Below, piece by piece: positions 26,330 through 35,719 of a stretch of DNA of 39,927 nucleotides; the stretch's first letter is position 1, and the number at the start of each line of letters is the position of its first letter. The notes beneath the pieces were generated by a model. That model was not told the DNA's origin, ran no database searches, and worked only from the letters and a program-made list of their open reading frames with translations. The position numbers and the translations under genes were made by a program. Source of the stretch: an uncultured beta proteobacterium (lineage in GTDB: Bacteria; Pseudomonadota; Gammaproteobacteria; Burkholderiales; Burkholderiaceae_C); NCBI GenBank assembly GCA_903886275.1, contig CAISLN010000080.1:107719-147645 (forward strand), given 5' to 3'.

Positions 26330-27463
26330 TTATCCGTGGGACCGTTCAAAGTCTTGCATATAGGCGGTGAGGGCCTGCACCCCTGCCAAGGGAATGGCGT
26401 TGTAAATGCTGGCGCGCATGCCGCCCACCGATTTGTGGCCCTTGAGCTGCAGCAGACCCGCCTCTTTGGCGCCCGCCAGGAAGGCGTCGTTGAGCGACGC
26501 GTCGCGCAAAAAGAAAGGCACATTCATGCGTGAGCGGCAATCCCGCTGCACCGGGTTGAAGTAAAAACCGGAGCCGTCAACCGTGCGGTACAGCAGTTCG
26601 GCCTTCGCCACATTGGCCGCTTCCATCGCCGCAATACCGCCTTGGCGCTTGAGCCACTGAAACACCAGTCCGGCCATATAAATGGAATAGGTCGGCGGCG
26701 TGTTGTACATGGAGTCGCTCTTGGCCACTGTCTGGTAGTTGAAAGCGCTGGGGCAGATTTCCATCGCGCTGCCTAGCAGGTCGTCACGCACCACCACCAA
26801 GGTCAGACCGGCCGGCCCCAGGTTCTTTTGCGCGCCGCCAAAGGCCAGGCCAACAAGGTTCCAGTTCACGCTGCGGGATGCTACATGGGACGAAAAGTCG
26901 ATCACCAGTTCGGCCTTTGAGCCCAAAGTTTTGAGGTCGGGCAGGCTGTGGTACTCGATGCCGTGGATGGTCTCGTTGGAGCAGATGTGCACATAGCTGG
27001 CGTCAGTATTCAACTGCCAACTACTGGCCTCTGGAATGCTTGTGAAGCCGTCGGCCTTGGCTGCCAGCTTGGCCTGGCAGTACTTGCCGGCCTCTGCAAA
27101 AGACTTTTCGCTCCAGCTGCCGGTCACCACGAAGTCGGCGGCGCCACGGCCCATTGCGTCTTTTTTCAGCGCGCTGAGGTTCAGCGGAACGATGGCATTT
27201 TCAGCCAAGCCGCCGCCCTGCATAAACAGGATGCGGTAGTTGGCAGGAACCGACAACAGTTCACGCAGATCGGCCTCGGCCTGGGTGTAAATCGACAGAA
27301 ATTCCTTGCCGCGGTGGCTCATCTCCATCACGCCCATGCCGCAACGCTTCCCGCTGGCGTCGGGCCAATTGAGCATTTCACCTGCGGCCTGGGCCAGCAC
27401 TTCCTCGGGCATGGCCGCCGGGCCGGCGGAGAAGTTGTAAGGGCGGTGCAACAGGCTAGCCAT
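26330..27463 (-). CDS. serC: Phosphoserine aminotransferase
   Basis: A PLP enzyme of 377 residues that converts 3-phosphohydroxypyruvate and glutamate to phosphoserine, also acting in pyridoxine synthesis. It opens with [19 protein letters not shown], has [30 protein letters not shown], and the PLP lysine in [18 protein letters not shown]. Two ATG-like starts exist; ATG 27463 overlaps the gyrA stop by one base and is preferred over TTG 27466. Length is normal. Confidence 0.97.
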   Translation of the reverse strand: MASLLHRPYNFSAGPAAMPEEVLAQAAGEMLNWPDASGKRCGMGVMEMSHRGKEFLSIYTQAEADLRELLSVPANYRILFMQGGGLAENAIVPLNLSALKKDAMGRGAADFVVTGSWSEKSFAEAGKYCQAKLAAKADGFTSIPEASSWQLNTDASYVHICSNETIHGIEYHSLPDLKTLGSKAELVIDFSSHVASRSVNWNLVGLAFGGAQKNLGPAGLTLVVVRDDLLGSAMEICPSAFNYQTVAKSDSMYNTPPTYSIYMAGLVFQWLKRQGGIAAMEAANVAKAELLYRTVDGSGFYFNPVQRDCRSRMNVPFFLRDASLNDAFLAGAKEAGLLQLKGHKSVGGMRASIYNAIPLAGVQALTAYMQDFERSHG

Positions 27464-30099
27464 CAAACGGTATCGTCTGCCTCGTCACCCGCGGCTTCGT
27501 CCACATCGGCCGCTTGCGCATCGTTTTCCACAATGCGTTGCAGGCCGCTGAGCTTGGAGCCTTCGTCCAGGCCGATCAGGGTCACACCCTGGGTGGCGCG
27601 ACCGAGTTCGCGGATTTCGGAAACACGGGTGCGCACCAGCACGCCCTTGTCGGTGATCAGCATGATCTCGTCATCGGCGTGAACCAGTGTGGCGGCCACG
27701 ACCTTGCCGTTGCGCTCGGTTTGCTGGATGGCAATCATGCCCTTGGTGCCACGGCCGTGGCGCGTGTATTCGGTAATGCCGGTGCGCTTGCCGTAGCCGT
27801 TTTCAGTGGCGGTGAGCACGCTTTGCAGCTCGTCTTCAGCAACCAGCATGGCGATCACGCTTTGGGTTTCATCGAGCATCATGCCGCGCACGCCGCGGGC
27901 ATTGCGGCCCATGGGGCGCACATCGTTTTCGTCAAAGCGCACGGCCTTGCCGCCATCCGAAAAAAGCATCACGTCGTGCTTGCCGTCGGTGAGCGCCGCG
28001 CCAATCAGGAAGTCGCCGGAGTCCAGGTCCACGGCAATGATGCCGGCCTTGCGCGGGTTGGAAAATTCGTTCAGCGCGGTCTTCTTGACCGTGCCCATGC
28101 TGGTGCCCATGAACACATACTGGTCGGCCGGGAAGCTGCGCTTCTCACCGGTCAGCGGCAGCACGACGGTAATTTTTTCACCCTCTTGCAGCGGGAACAT
28201 ATTGACGATGGGGCGGCCGCGCGAACCGCGCGAGCCCTGTGGCACTTCCCAGACCTTGAGCCAGTACAGGCGGCCGCGGTTGGAGAAGCACAGGATGTAG
28301 TCGTGGGTGTTGGCCACGAACAACTGATCGACCCAATCGTCTTCTTTGGTGGCCGTGGCCTGCTTGCCGCGCCCACCGCGCTTTTGTGCCCGGTATTCGC
28401 CCAGCGGCTGGCTCTTGATGTAGCCGCTGTGGCTCATGGTGACGACCATGTCGGTCGGTGTGATCAGGTCTTCGGTGGACAAATCGAAAGAGGAATGCTC
28501 CACCAGACTGCGGCGTGCGCCCAGCTTGGTTTGACCAAATTCGTGTTTGACGTGGCCCAGTTCGTCACCAATGATGGTGGAGACGCGTTCGGGTTTGGCC
28601 AGGATGTCCAGCAGGTCTTCGATCTCGGACATCACCTCTTTGTATTCGGCAACGATTTTGTCCTGCTCCAGCCCGGTCAGGCGCTGCAGGCGCATTTGCA
28701 AAATTTCTTGCGCTTGCGTGTCGGACAGACGGTACAGGCCGTCGGAGCCCATACCATAGGTTTTTTCCAGGCCGTCGGGGCGGTAGTCGTCAGCGTTGAT
28801 CACGCCACCATCGGCGCGTGTGCGGGTGAGCATCTCGCGCACCAGGCTGCTGTCCCAGGGGCGGTTCATCAGCTCGATCTTGGCCACTGGAGGGGTGGGG
28901 GACTCGCGGATGATGCGGATGAATTCATCGATATTGGCCAGCGCTACGGCCAGGCCTTCGAGCACATGGCCGCGTTCGCGCGCCTTGCGCAGGTTGAACA
29001 CCGTGCGCCGTGTCACCACTTCGCGGCGGTGGTTCAGGAAGACCTCGATCAGGTCCTTCAGGTTGCACAGCTTGGGCTGCCCGTTCACCAGGGCCACCAT
29101 GTTGATGCCAAAGGTGTCCTGCAGTTGTGTTTGCTTGTACAGGTTGTTGAGCACCACCTCGGGCACTTCGCCGCGCTTGAGTTCAATCACCAGGCGCATG
29201 CCGGATTTGTCGGACTCGTCCTGGATGTGGCTGATACCTTCGATTTTCTTCTCGTGTACCAGTTCCGCCATGCGCTCTTGCAAGGTCTTTTTGTTGACCT
29301 GGTAGGGCAGTTCATCCACGATGATGGACTGGCGCTGGCCCTTGTCGATATCTTCAAAGTGGCACTTGGCGCGCATCACGACGCGGCCGCGACCGGTGCG
29401 GTAGCCTTCTTTGACGCCATTGATGCCGTAAATAATGCCGGCGGTGGGGAAGTCGGGCGCTGGAATGATGTCCATCAGATCATCAATCGTGGCTTGCGGG
29501 TTGCGCAGCAAATGCAGGCAGGCATCCACCACTTCGTTCAGGTTGTGCGGCGGAATATTGGTGGCCATACCCACGGCGATTCCGCCCGAACCATTGACCA
29601 GCAAATTGGGGATGCGTGTCGGCAGCACCAAAGGTTCTTTTTCGGACCCGTCGTAATTGGGTCCGAAATCCACGGTTTCTTTGTCCAGATCGGCCAGCAA
29701 TTCGTGCGCAATCTTGGCCAGGCGGATTTCGGTATAGCGCATGGCGGCCGCATTGTCGCCGTCCACCGAGCCGAAGTTGCCTTGACCGTCCACCAGCATG
29801 TGACGCATGGAAAAGTCCTGGGCCATCCGCACAATGGTGTCGTAAACCGACTGGTCGCCATGTGGGTGGTATTTGCCGATCACGTCACCCACGATGCGAG
29901 CAGACTTTTTGTAAGCCCGATTCCAATCGTTGTTGAGCTCGTGCATGGCAAACAGCACACGCCGGTGCACCGGTTTCAATCCGTCCCTGGCATCTGGCAG
30001 TGCGCGTCCCACAATCACGCTCATGGCGTAATCGAGGTAGCTGCGCCGCATTTCCTCTTCAAGACTGATGGGCAGGGTTTCTTTTGCGAACTGGGTCAT
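27463..30099 (-). CDS. gyrA: DNA gyrase subunit A
   Basis: A protein of 878 residues, the DNA-breaking subunit of gyrase. The catalytic tyrosine is Y122 in [12 protein letters not shown]. The N-terminal winged-helix region has [24 protein letters not shown]. The GyrA box is [15 protein letters not shown] ([13 protein letters not shown]), and the C-terminal beta-pinwheel repeats end in an acidic tail ([14 protein letters not shown]). The quinolone-determining region reads [11 protein letters not shown]: position 83 is Gln and 84 is Ser, where E. coli has Ser and Ala. It heads the serC-pheA-tyrA-aroA/cmk array on this strand and is divergent from the ompA-like gene. Confidence 0.98.
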   Translation of the reverse strand: MTQFAKETLPISLEEEMRRSYLDYAMSVIVGRALPDARDGLKPVHRRVLFAMHELNNDWNRAYKKSARIVGDVIGKYHPHGDQSVYDTIVRMAQDFSMRHMLVDGQGNFGSVDGDNAAAMRYTEIRLAKIAHELLADLDKETVDFGPNYDGSEKEPLVLPTRIPNLLVNGSGGIAVGMATNIPPHNLNEVVDACLHLLRNPQATIDDLMDIIPAPDFPTAGIIYGINGVKEGYRTGRGRVVMRAKCHFEDIDKGQRQSIIVDELPYQVNKKTLQERMAELVHEKKIEGISHIQDESDKSGMRLVIELKRGEVPEVVLNNLYKQTQLQDTFGINMVALVNGQPKLCNLKDLIEVFLNHRREVVTRRTVFNLRKARERGHVLEGLAVALANIDEFIRIIRESPTPPVAKIELMNRPWDSSLVREMLTRTRADGGVINADDYRPDGLEKTYGMGSDGLYRLSDTQAQEILQMRLQRLTGLEQDKIVAEYKEVMSEIEDLLDILAKPERVSTIIGDELGHVKHEFGQTKLGARRSLVEHSSFDLSTEDLITPTDMVVTMSHSGYIKSQPLGEYRAQKRGGRGKQATATKEDDWVDQLFVANTHDYILCFSNRGRLYWLKVWEVPQGSRGSRGRPIVNMFPLQEGEKITVVLPLTGEKRSFPADQYVFMGTSMGTVKKTALNEFSNPRKAGIIAVDLDSGDFLIGAALTDGKHDVMLFSDGGKAVRFDENDVRPMGRNARGVRGMMLDETQSVIAMLVAEDELQSVLTATENGYGKRTGITEYTRHGRGTKGMIAIQQTERNGKVVAATLVHADDEIMLITDKGVLVRTRVSEIRELGRATQGVTLIGLDEGSKLSGLQRIVENDAQAADVDEAAGDEADDTV

Positions 30100-30223
30100 G
30101 GAGAATGGTGGCTATGTCAGGGACAACCTTGCATTGTATGCGTCAGTTTTTGTCATCCTGTTTTTGGCCCTGTGTGGAGCGGCGGTGTTGTATTTATTTA
30201 ACGCCATGGGGTCATCCACATGT

Positions 30224-30253
30224 TTGGAACGCCCGTTGCGGATGTGGCACAAT
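30224..30253 (+). promoter_or_regulatory. Probable sigma-70 promoter of the ompA-like gene
   Basis: TTGGAA (30224-30229), an 18-base spacer and CACAAT (30248-30253) form a plausible -35/-10 pair, about 90 bases before the ATG. The divergent gyrA start lies 125 bases to the left, so the intergenic region serves both directions. Read by eye; the transcription start is not known. Confidence 0.5.
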
Positions 30254-30345
30254 GCTAACCAACGCCTAAAATAGTGAGTAACTATCGCGGCGTTGCCAAT
30301 TTAATCGCAGCGTCGCTGCAGTTTGCTTCGCAAAAAAGGAAAGTC

Positions 30346-30993
30346 ATGAAACTAATCAATAAAGTAGCAATTGTCATTGCGGCCGCAGCACTCGCTTCTG
30401 TAGCCGGCGCTCAAGAGATCCATAACTGGAAGAGCGCCGCTGGCGATGTCTGGAAGAACGCATCTGGCGAATGCTGGCGTGATGCCAGCTGGACACCGGC
30501 AACTGCAGCTCCTGGCTGCGATGGTGCTATTGCTCCTAAGGTAGCGCCTGCACCGGCTCCCGTTCCAGTTCCCGCTCCCATCGTTGCTCCTGTACCGAAG
30601 CCAGCACCAGCACCTACCCCTGTGGTAGTGCCTGCCGCAACCAAGGTTACTTACGCTGCCGATGCATTTTTTGACTTCAACAAGGCTGTTCTGAAGCCCG
30701 AAGGCAAAGCTAAGCTGGACGATCTGGTTGGCAAGGTTAAGGGCATCAGCCTGGAAGTCATCATCGCAGTTGGTCACACCGACTCCGTAGGTAAAGATGC
30801 TTACAACCAAAAGTTGTCGGTTAAGCGTTCTGAAGCTGTCAAGGCTTACTTGGTGTCCAAGGGCATCGAAAAGAACCGTGTTTACACCGAAGGCAAGGGC
30901 GAAAAGCAACCAGTTGCTGACAACAAGACTTCCGAAGGTCGCGCCAAAAACCGCCGCGTGGAAATCGAAGTGGTTGGTACACGTTCTAACTAA
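30346..30993 (+). CDS. OmpA-family peptidoglycan-binding outer-membrane protein
   Basis: A protein of 215 residues. The signal peptide ends about residue 22 (LASVAGAQ). A short N-terminal region with two cysteines (NASGECWRDASW and APGCDG) is followed by a long Ala-Pro-Val hinge (about 68-105). The C-terminal OmpA domain has FFDFNKAVLKPEGKAKLDDL, VGHTDSVGKDAYNQKLSVKRSEAVKAYL, and GRAKNRRVEIEV, including the Asp and Arg that bind diaminopimelate. There is no room for the eight-stranded barrel of E. coli OmpA; this short form is common in betaproteobacteria and anchors the outer membrane to peptidoglycan. A good ribosome binding site (AAAAAAGGAAAG) precedes the ATG, and a terminator follows. 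Confidence 0.93.
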   Translation: MKLINKVAIVIAAAALASVAGAQEIHNWKSAAGDVWKNASGECWRDASWTPATAAPGCDGAIAPKVAPAPAPVPVPAPIVAPVPKPAPAPTPVVVPAATKVTYAADAFFDFNKAVLKPEGKAKLDDLVGKVKGISLEVIIAVGHTDSVGKDAYNQKLSVKRSEAVKAYLVSKGIEKNRVYTEGKGEKQPVADNKTSEGRAKNRRVEIEVVGTRSN

Positions 30994-31014
30994 TCCGGTT
31001 CATTCCGCTTAGAC

Positions 31015-31040
31015 AAAAGGCCCGCTGATGCGGGCTTTTT
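31015..31040 (+). terminator. Rho-independent terminator after the ompA-like gene
   Basis: GGCCCGC and GCGGGCT pair around a TGAT loop, preceded by AAAA and followed by T5. It lies about 22 bases after the stop codon. Confidence 0.9.
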
Positions 31041-31062
31041 GTTGTCCGTAGATAATTGAGAC

Positions 31063-31776
31063 ATGAATACACACGTCAACGCCGACCCTGCCGAACTTGC
31101 CAAATTTTCGGATCTTGCCCACCGCTGGTGGGACACTGAAAGCGAATTTCGCCCATTGCACCAGATTAATCCTTTGCGGCTTGATTGGGTTGACGGTATT
31201 TGTCCTGTGACAGGACTGCAAACCTTGGATATAGGTTGCGGCGGCGGGATTTTGACCGATTCACTGGCCCGAAAAGGGGCGCAGGCGCTGGGGATAGATT
31301 TGTCCACCAAGGCCCTGAAAGTTGCCCAATTGCATGCGATGGAGGCGCAGACACAGAATGTGCGCTACCGCGAGGTCAGCGCGGAAGCCTTGGCCCAGGA
31401 GGCTCCGGCTCAGTTTGACGTCGTAACTTGTATGGAAATGCTAGAGCATGTGCCCGATCCTGACTCTATCGTGCGGGCCTGTGCGACCCTGGTCAAGCCG
31501 GGTGGCTGGGTCTTTTTTTCGACCCTTAACCGTAACCCCAAGTCATTTTTGTTTGCGATTGTGGGGGCTGAGTACATCTTGAACATGCTGCCCCGAGGGA
31601 CCCATGAATATGCGAAAATGGTTAAGCCCAGTGAATTGTCTGGCTATTGCCGAGCGGCTGGGCTGGATCTGCGCCATACCAAGGGAATGGGCTATAACCC
31701 TTTGACAAAGCGCTACTGGCTTAACAACGACACCAGCGTCAATTACCTGCTCGCCACGCAAAGGCCCTTGGCGTGA
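31063..31776 (+). CDS. ubiG: Ubiquinone biosynthesis O-methyltransferase
   Basis: A SAM-dependent methyltransferase of 237 residues that performs both O-methylations of the ubiquinone ring. It begins with the family feature [29 protein letters not shown]. The SAM-binding loop is [19 protein letters not shown] near residue 57, followed by [15 protein letters not shown] and [23 protein letters not shown]. Length is normal. Its stop overlaps the GTG start of gph by four bases, a pair conserved in proteobacteria. Confidence 0.97.
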   Translation: MNTHVNADPAELAKFSDLAHRWWDTESEFRPLHQINPLRLDWVDGICPVTGLQTLDIGCGGGILTDSLARKGAQALGIDLSTKALKVAQLHAMEAQTQNVRYREVSAEALAQEAPAQFDVVTCMEMLEHVPDPDSIVRACATLVKPGGWVFFSTLNRNPKSFLFAIVGAEYILNMLPRGTHEYAKMVKPSELSGYCRAAGLDLRHTKGMGYNPLTKRYWLNNDTSVNYLLATQRPLA

Positions 31777-32444
31777 GCATTTTCAAAGATATTGATGCCG
31801 TGTTGTTCGATTTGGACGGCACCCTGATCGACAGTGCACCTGATTTGGGTGCTGCTGTGGACCAGATGCGTTTGAATCGTGGTCTGCCCTCGTTGCATTT
31901 AGATGTCTACCGACCCCTGGCGGGTTCTGGCGCCCGTGGCATGCTGGCAATTGCCTTTGGTATGACACCGCATGATCCGCTGTTCGAGTCCATGCGTGAA
32001 GAGTTCTTTGCCAACTATGAACGATGCATGACGCAACGGACCTTTGCCTTTGAAGGTGTTGCAGAAATGATTCAAAGCCTGCGCCTGGCCAGTCTGAAAT
32101 GGGGTGTGGTGACTAACAAGTCGGCACGGTTTGCAGAGCCACTAACGCGGGGCATGGCGCTTTTTGACAGCGCCGGAACCGTTGTGAGCGGAGATACCAC
32201 TCCGCACGCCAAGCCGCACCCCGCGCCGCTGCTGGAGGCGGCCCGCAGGCTCGGTGTGGCGCCTGCGCGCTGCATCTACGTGGGAGACGACGAGCGCGAT
32301 ATCCAGGCTGGTCTGGCTGCGGGCATGAGAACGGTTGCTGCAGACTACGGTTATCTGGGTGAAATGGCCAATACTGAGGCATGGGGTGCGCACGCCCGTA
32401 TTAAATCTCCACATGAGCTCTTGCAATTGCTCGGCAGGCCTTAA
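31773..32444 (+). CDS. gph: Phosphoglycolate phosphatase, HAD family
   Basis: A HAD phosphatase of 223 residues. Motif I is [16 protein letters not shown], with the nucleophile Asp; motif II is VVTNKSA; motif III/IV is [31 protein letters not shown]. It dephosphorylates 2-phosphoglycolate, for example from DNA repair ends. The GTG start overlaps the ubiG stop (GTGA), so translation is coupled. UbiG-gph adjacency supports the name over a generic HAD phosphatase. Its 3' end contains the likely ssrA promoter. Confidence 0.92.
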   Translation: MSIFKDIDAVLFDLDGTLIDSAPDLGAAVDQMRLNRGLPSLHLDVYRPLAGSGARGMLAIAFGMTPHDPLFESMREEFFANYERCMTQRTFAFEGVAEMIQSLRLASLKWGVVTNKSARFAEPLTRGMALFDSAGTVVSGDTTPHAKPHPAPLLEAARRLGVAPARCIYVGDDERDIQAGLAAGMRTVAADYGYLGEMANTEAWGAHARIKSPHELLQLLGRP

Positions 32445-32447
32445 AAT
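32421..32447 (+). promoter_or_regulatory. Likely ssrA promoter inside the gph 3' end
   Basis: TTGCAA (32421-32426) and TAAAAT (32442-32447) are separated by 15 bases, a little short, and lie 10 bases before the mature tmRNA 5' end. The -10 box includes the gph stop codon. Confidence 0.5.
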
Positions 32448-32456
32448 ACGCCTTGA

Positions 32457-32845
32457 GGGGCTGCACTGGTTTCGACGTGGATTCGGACGCGCAGCAGGGC
32501 ATGTCGAGCTGAGTGCGCTCGTAAAACAGATTCAAACAAACTAACTGCAAACGACGAACGTTTCGCACTCGCTGCTTAATTGCACGTGAGCCTCACAACA
32601 GCAAGCCGATAGGCTGGGCAAGGGTGGTCAGGTCGTAAGACCAGATCATCCAGGCTGTGGGGTAACTTCATTCGGCTGGACTCGCCGTGGGTGACTTAGG
32701 GCAGGTCGAGAAAATAGGTTACTGGCGTTTTGTATAGCGTGCCACTGCGCGATGCAAAAGGCGAGACTCAAATCAGACGGCTACACATGTAGAACTGTTC
32801 GAAGAAGGTTTGCGGACGGGGGTTCAAATCCCCCCAGCTCCACCA
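32457..32845 (+). ncRNA. ssrA: Transfer-messenger RNA (tmRNA)
   Basis: A 389-base tmRNA. The 5' end GGGGCTG (32457-32463) pairs with CAGCTCC near the 3' end to form the acceptor stem; GGTTCAAATC is the T-loop and the encoded CCA is at 32843-32845. The tag reading frame at 32547-32579 (GCA AAC GAC GAA CGT TTC GCA CTC GCT GCT TAA) gives ANDERFALAA, the betaproteobacterial form. tmRNA with SmpB rescues stalled ribosomes and tags the product for proteolysis. The 3' end of ssrA is a frequent integration site for islands with P4-type integrases; integrase remains lie downstream. Confidence 0.98.
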
Positions 32846-32856
32846 TAGTCACGTCC

Positions 32857-32892
32857 AAGGGCGTTTGCTGACTTCCAGCAAACGCCCTTTTT
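32857..32892 (+). terminator. Rho-independent terminator of ssrA
   Basis: A perfect 14-bp stem, AAGGGCGTTTGCTG (32857-32870) with CAGCAAACGCCCTT (32876-32889), has a 5-base loop and a T5 tail. It lies 11 bases after the tmRNA CCA end. Confidence 0.96.
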
Positions 32893-32928
32893 CTTTGGAA
32901 AATCAACAACTTACGAAGGTTTCAAGTG

Positions 32929-32936
32929 CGTATGAG
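32929..32936. repeat. Target-site duplication, left copy
   Basis: CGTATGAG directly abuts the left end of the IS66-type element and is repeated exactly at 35586-35593. Eight bases is the duplication length expected for the IS66 family. Confidence 0.93.
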
Positions 32937-32961
32937 GTAAATATTCGTTAGACCCGTCTTG

Positions 32962-33816
32962 CTATTTGCACAGAAGTGTGGAGAAGTTTTTGCGCAGGGA
33001 GTAGAGCCAGATATCTTTGGCCGGGATGAGTACCTTGTGGCTGGTGGATTTCTTGCCCCTGCCTGCAGTACGCCCGACGTTGACCCAGTTGGCGGCCTTG
33101 TAGCAAGTGCCTTTGTGGCGCTCGTACTCCACGAAGGTCTCCAGCCGCACGGGCTCGAAGCCATAGCGGTGCTTCCAGTCGCCGGGCAAGCGACGAGCAG
33201 CCAGCGAGAGGATCTTGGAGGCCAGGCCTTTGGACTCGATCCAAGGCAGCACCAGGAAGCGCGCATTGTTGATCACCAGTTGCAGGTTTCTTTGCCGCTG
33301 CTCTTCACTCCAGCCGATGTAGCGTTCGCGGTCTTTAAGCTTCCAGGCGCAAAAGCTGATGCAGGCGACTAACTGCTCACCGGCAAATACGTTGTAGCGT
33401 ATTTGGCTGCCCGACATGGCCGCGTAGCCCAGGTAGTGGTAGCGCGCAATGTATTCATTCCACAGCAGCGAGGTGGCCTTGCCACTCACCACTTGCAGAG
33501 TGATGGGCGGGAGCGCATGAACGGGCTGCCTGATGGGGGTTTGAGCATCGCTTGCAGGGGTACTGGGGAAATGCACTCGCCTGCGCACCACGCCGATTCT
33601 CGCGGGTGGCAGCTCAATGAGTCCGTCGGCCTGCATGCGCAGCAGTGCCACGCGGCATGTCATGTCCTTGAGCTCGCCGTTGGGTTTGGTCCATCCCCAC
33701 AATTGGCACAGTTTGCGCGATAGGGCCGATCGCTGAAGCTTCTGGTCCTGCGCTATCAGCAGGCGAATCGTCTGGATGTCATCGTCGCTGAATGCGCGTG
33801 CGCAGTAGATGGTCAT
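32962..33816 (-). CDS. DruA-like DUF4338 protein encoded in the IS66-type element
   Basis: A protein of 284 residues of the DUF4338 family, named after DruA of the Druantia phage-defence systems. The first 90 or so residues form a helical domain (DDDIQTIRLLIAQDQKLQRSALSRKLCQLW, LRMQADGLIELPP) resembling a winged helix. The conserved core follows: LLWNEYIARYHYLGYAAMSGSQIRYNVF, LVACISFCAWKLKDRERYIGW, NARFLVLPWIESKGLASKIL, YGFEPVRLETFVEYERHKGTCYKAANW. ATG 33816 overlaps the transposase TGA by four bases (ATGA), so it is read from the transposase message; an upstream in-frame start at 33846 lies inside the transposase. No other Druantia gene is present. Its closeness to the terminal repeat suggests a transposon function, or cargo; neither is shown. 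Confidence 0.88.
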   Translation of the reverse strand: MTIYCARAFSDDDIQTIRLLIAQDQKLQRSALSRKLCQLWGWTKPNGELKDMTCRVALLRMQADGLIELPPARIGVVRRRVHFPSTPASDAQTPIRQPVHALPPITLQVVSGKATSLLWNEYIARYHYLGYAAMSGSQIRYNVFAGEQLVACISFCAWKLKDRERYIGWSEEQRQRNLQLVINNARFLVLPWIESKGLASKILSLAARRLPGDWKHRYGFEPVRLETFVEYERHKGTCYKAANWVNVGRTAGRGKKSTSHKVLIPAKDIWLYSLRKNFSTLLCK

Positions 33817-35549
33817 GAAGTGTCGAGGGTTTCCTGAGGGCAGCACGCTCGCATTTGTGCCAGACGCTTGGCATCCATCTTCCAGGGGAGAAAGGCGTCG
33901 AGGGCGGCAGGAGGCGCATTGCCATTATCGGCGCAGGCCTGCAAATAGGCGGTGAGCCAGGTACGCAGATTCAGGCCCCACAGTTTCATGGTGGCAAACA
34001 GGCTGTACATCGTGGCGGCCAATTCTGCAGATCCTTGAGAGCCTGAGCCGTTGAAGTTCTTTCTTCCCACGACTGGTGAGCGCATGCTGCGTTCGGCCGC
34101 ATTGTTGTCCATATCAACCCATGGGTGGGCGACAAAGACTGTCAAGCCAGCCCAGTGCGCGGTCATGCTCTGCAGCACTTTGGCCGCGGGAGGAAAGGTT
34201 TCGTGATTCGCCACACCAACAGCACAATGGGCGCCCATCTGCTGCACCGCCTGCTCCAAAACCCATTGGGAGTTCACGCGTTCGGGACTGCCTGCGGGAG
34301 CCTTCAGGCGAACAGCGTTGAGGTGGTACAGGTTCCCAATCCGGTCGACCCACTGCAACGCCCACTCTGCGCTCTCAGGATACGAGTTGGCCAGCTTCAG
34401 GAAGTCGCGTCTCTGATGGGCCCAGCAAAAAGCCAGTTTCACGCCAGGATTGAGACGAGCGAAACGTTTGTAGCCGCAGTAGCGGTCGCAGCTGATGATG
34501 CCCTGATGGACCCCGGCAAATTCCTCAATGATCACCTCTGCGGCGCGCGACGGGTCGACCACGTAGTGAACGACCGAGCAAGACTGAAACACCCACATAT
34601 ACCAGCGGTGTCCCACCTTGCCCAGCACATCGATAAAGACGGCCCAACGGGTTTCATCGGCATGCCAATAGGGTTCGCTACGAAGCTTTGTGATCAGTGC
34701 ATCGTCCAACGGGTTGAACAAGGGCGCTATTGCCTGCAGCCCACCGGCCAGAGTGCCTGGTGCCATATTCAAGCCGTGACCGGCCAGGTCCTGTAGCAGA
34801 CGCTGGCTCGGTCGGCCATAGGCGAACTTATCGAGCAACACGCTGGCCCACACAGAGATACCAAACTTGCCTCGTTCGATAAGTCTTGCCGGACTGGGCG
34901 CGGTGATGATCCCACTGACACAGCCGCACTCGCATGTTGGCGCATAGCGGTGGCGGTGAATAACACGGCGATACGCCTTGACCTCAATCTCCACTATCTG
35001 TGCGTCTTCGGTGCCGGCAAACTCTTTGAAGGCCAGGCCGCACTCAGGGCATTGGGCCTTCTCCAGAACAGCATCCTCATGGCGCTCGCTCATGTGGGCT
35101 TCAATGGTGCGACCGTGGCCGACTGAGCCGGCCCGCTGTCCACGCTTACGGCACGAAGCTGCTTTGGAGCGGCTTTCGCTGGGTCTGCTTTGCTCGCTCT
35201 TGGTGGAGAAGAGGCGCATTTGCAGGTCGCGCACCTGAGCCAGTGCCACGTCGAGTTCGGCTTGTACAGCAGCAATGGCCTTCGCAGCCTCAGCCTTGAG
35301 CTCACTGATGAGGCGAGTGTGGCGAAACTCTTGTTGCTCGTACCTGAGGACCGCCTTACGGTGCAGTCCTGCCGAGTGGGTGGCCGCCAGCCTCAATTCG
35401 ATATGCTCTTGCTTGGTGATCGTGACGAACACCCGCGAAAAGGGCGCTGGCGGTGCGTCAACGCTCGCCTTGCTGGCAGCGGTGTCAAGGGGGGTGGGGG
35501 TTGCACGCACAAGTGCAACGGTAGGGGAAAAGCTAACTGTGTTCAGCAA
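33813..35549 (-). CDS. IS66-family transposase (TnpC type)
   Basis: A DDE transposase of up to 578 residues. An N-terminal coiled coil (ISELKAEAAKAIAAVQAELDVALAQVRDLQMRLF) and a basic SKTEQ-like linker precede a zinc-finger region (QCPEC and TCECGC). The catalytic core has HADETRW (about 295), ISCDRYCGYKRF (about 353) and the glutamate in DNNAAERSMRSPVVGRKNF (about 481). The C-terminus is the IS66 type, but differs from classic TnpC endings. The frame opens at TTG 35549 with no clear ribosome binding site; GTG 35510 is another possibility and the first ATG comes only at the RDLQM motif. It is followed by the overlapping DruA-like gene, in place of the usual tnpA-tnpB companions upstream. Confidence 0.92.
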   Translation of the reverse strand: MLNTVSFSPTVALVRATPTPLDTAASKASVDAPPAPFSRVFVTITKQEHIELRLAATHSAGLHRKAVLRYEQQEFRHTRLISELKAEAAKAIAAVQAELDVALAQVRDLQMRLFSTKSEQSRPSESRSKAASCRKRGQRAGSVGHGRTIEAHMSERHEDAVLEKAQCPECGLAFKEFAGTEDAQIVEIEVKAYRRVIHRHRYAPTCECGCVSGIITAPSPARLIERGKFGISVWASVLLDKFAYGRPSQRLLQDLAGHGLNMAPGTLAGGLQAIAPLFNPLDDALITKLRSEPYWHADETRWAVFIDVLGKVGHRWYMWVFQSCSVVHYVVDPSRAAEVIIEEFAGVHQGIISCDRYCGYKRFARLNPGVKLAFCWAHQRRDFLKLANSYPESAEWALQWVDRIGNLYHLNAVRLKAPAGSPERVNSQWVLEQAVQQMGAHCAVGVANHETFPPAAKVLQSMTAHWAGLTVFVAHPWVDMDNNAAERSMRSPVVGRKNFNGSGSQGSAELAATMYSLFATMKLWGLNLRTWLTAYLQACADNGNAPPAALDAFLPWKMDAKRLAQMRACCPQETLDTS

Positions 35550-35585
35550 TTTCTGTACTGCACTACGGGTTCACCGAACACTTAC

Positions 35586-35593
35586 CGTATGAG
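35586..35593. repeat. Target-site duplication, right copy
   Basis: CGTATGAG follows the right end of the IS66-type element and matches 32929-32936 exactly. Confidence 0.93.
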
Positions 35594-35624
35594 TCCATTG
35601 AAGTGCGCCGACAGCCAAGCCAAG

Positions 35625-35688
35625 ACCGGGGAACAAACCGGGGAACAACCGGGACAAGTGCTTAAAATTCGTGCAGTTGTTCCCCGGT
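35625..35688. repeat. Three copies of a 12-bp repeat before the integrase
   Basis: ACCGGGGAACAA occurs twice in tandem without a gap (35625-35636, 35637-35648), followed by a degenerate ACCGGGACAA (35648-35657). An exact inverted copy, TTGTTCCCCGGT, is at 35677-35688. The array lies 30-95 bases before the integrase start, where tyrosine integrases usually have arm-type binding sites or autoregulatory operators. The assignment is inferred from position. Confidence 0.7.
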
Positions 35689-35719
35689 TTGCCCCGTTTC
35701 CCCCTGTAGGAGTGCCCCC

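Larger units (their letters stand above)
32937..35585 (-). mobile_element. Complete IS66-type element carrying a DruA-like gene
   Basis: A 2649-bp element bounded by imperfect terminal inverted repeats: GTAAATATTCGTTAGACCCGT-type left end (about 32937-32957) and GTAAGTGTTCGGTGAACCCGT-type right end read from 35585 backwards, 16 of 21 bases matching. Both begin GTAA as in IS66 elements. An exact 8-bp duplication, CGTATGAG, flanks it. It holds two genes on the minus strand, a single-protein IS66 transposase (no tnpA or tnpB) and a DUF4338/DruA-like gene overlapping by ATGA. Ends and genes look intact, so the insertion is fairly recent. It separates ssrA from the integrase pseudogene. Confidence 0.9.

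Noticed and set aside
27514..30201. Plus-strand open frame of 895 residues
   Set aside because: It is antisense to gyrA, which is certain; the His/Val-rich product has no known domain.
30098..30274. 58-residue plus-strand frame with a hydrophobic stretch, before the ompA-like gene
   Set aside because: It starts inside the gyrA start region, covers the likely ompA promoter and has no ribosome binding site. The hydrophobicity can come from the T-rich promoter DNA, though a tiny membrane protein is not excluded.
32962..33816. A Druantia defence system
   Set aside because: Only the DruA-like gene is present; no helicase or other druB-E type gene lies nearby, and the gene is inside an IS with the transposase.
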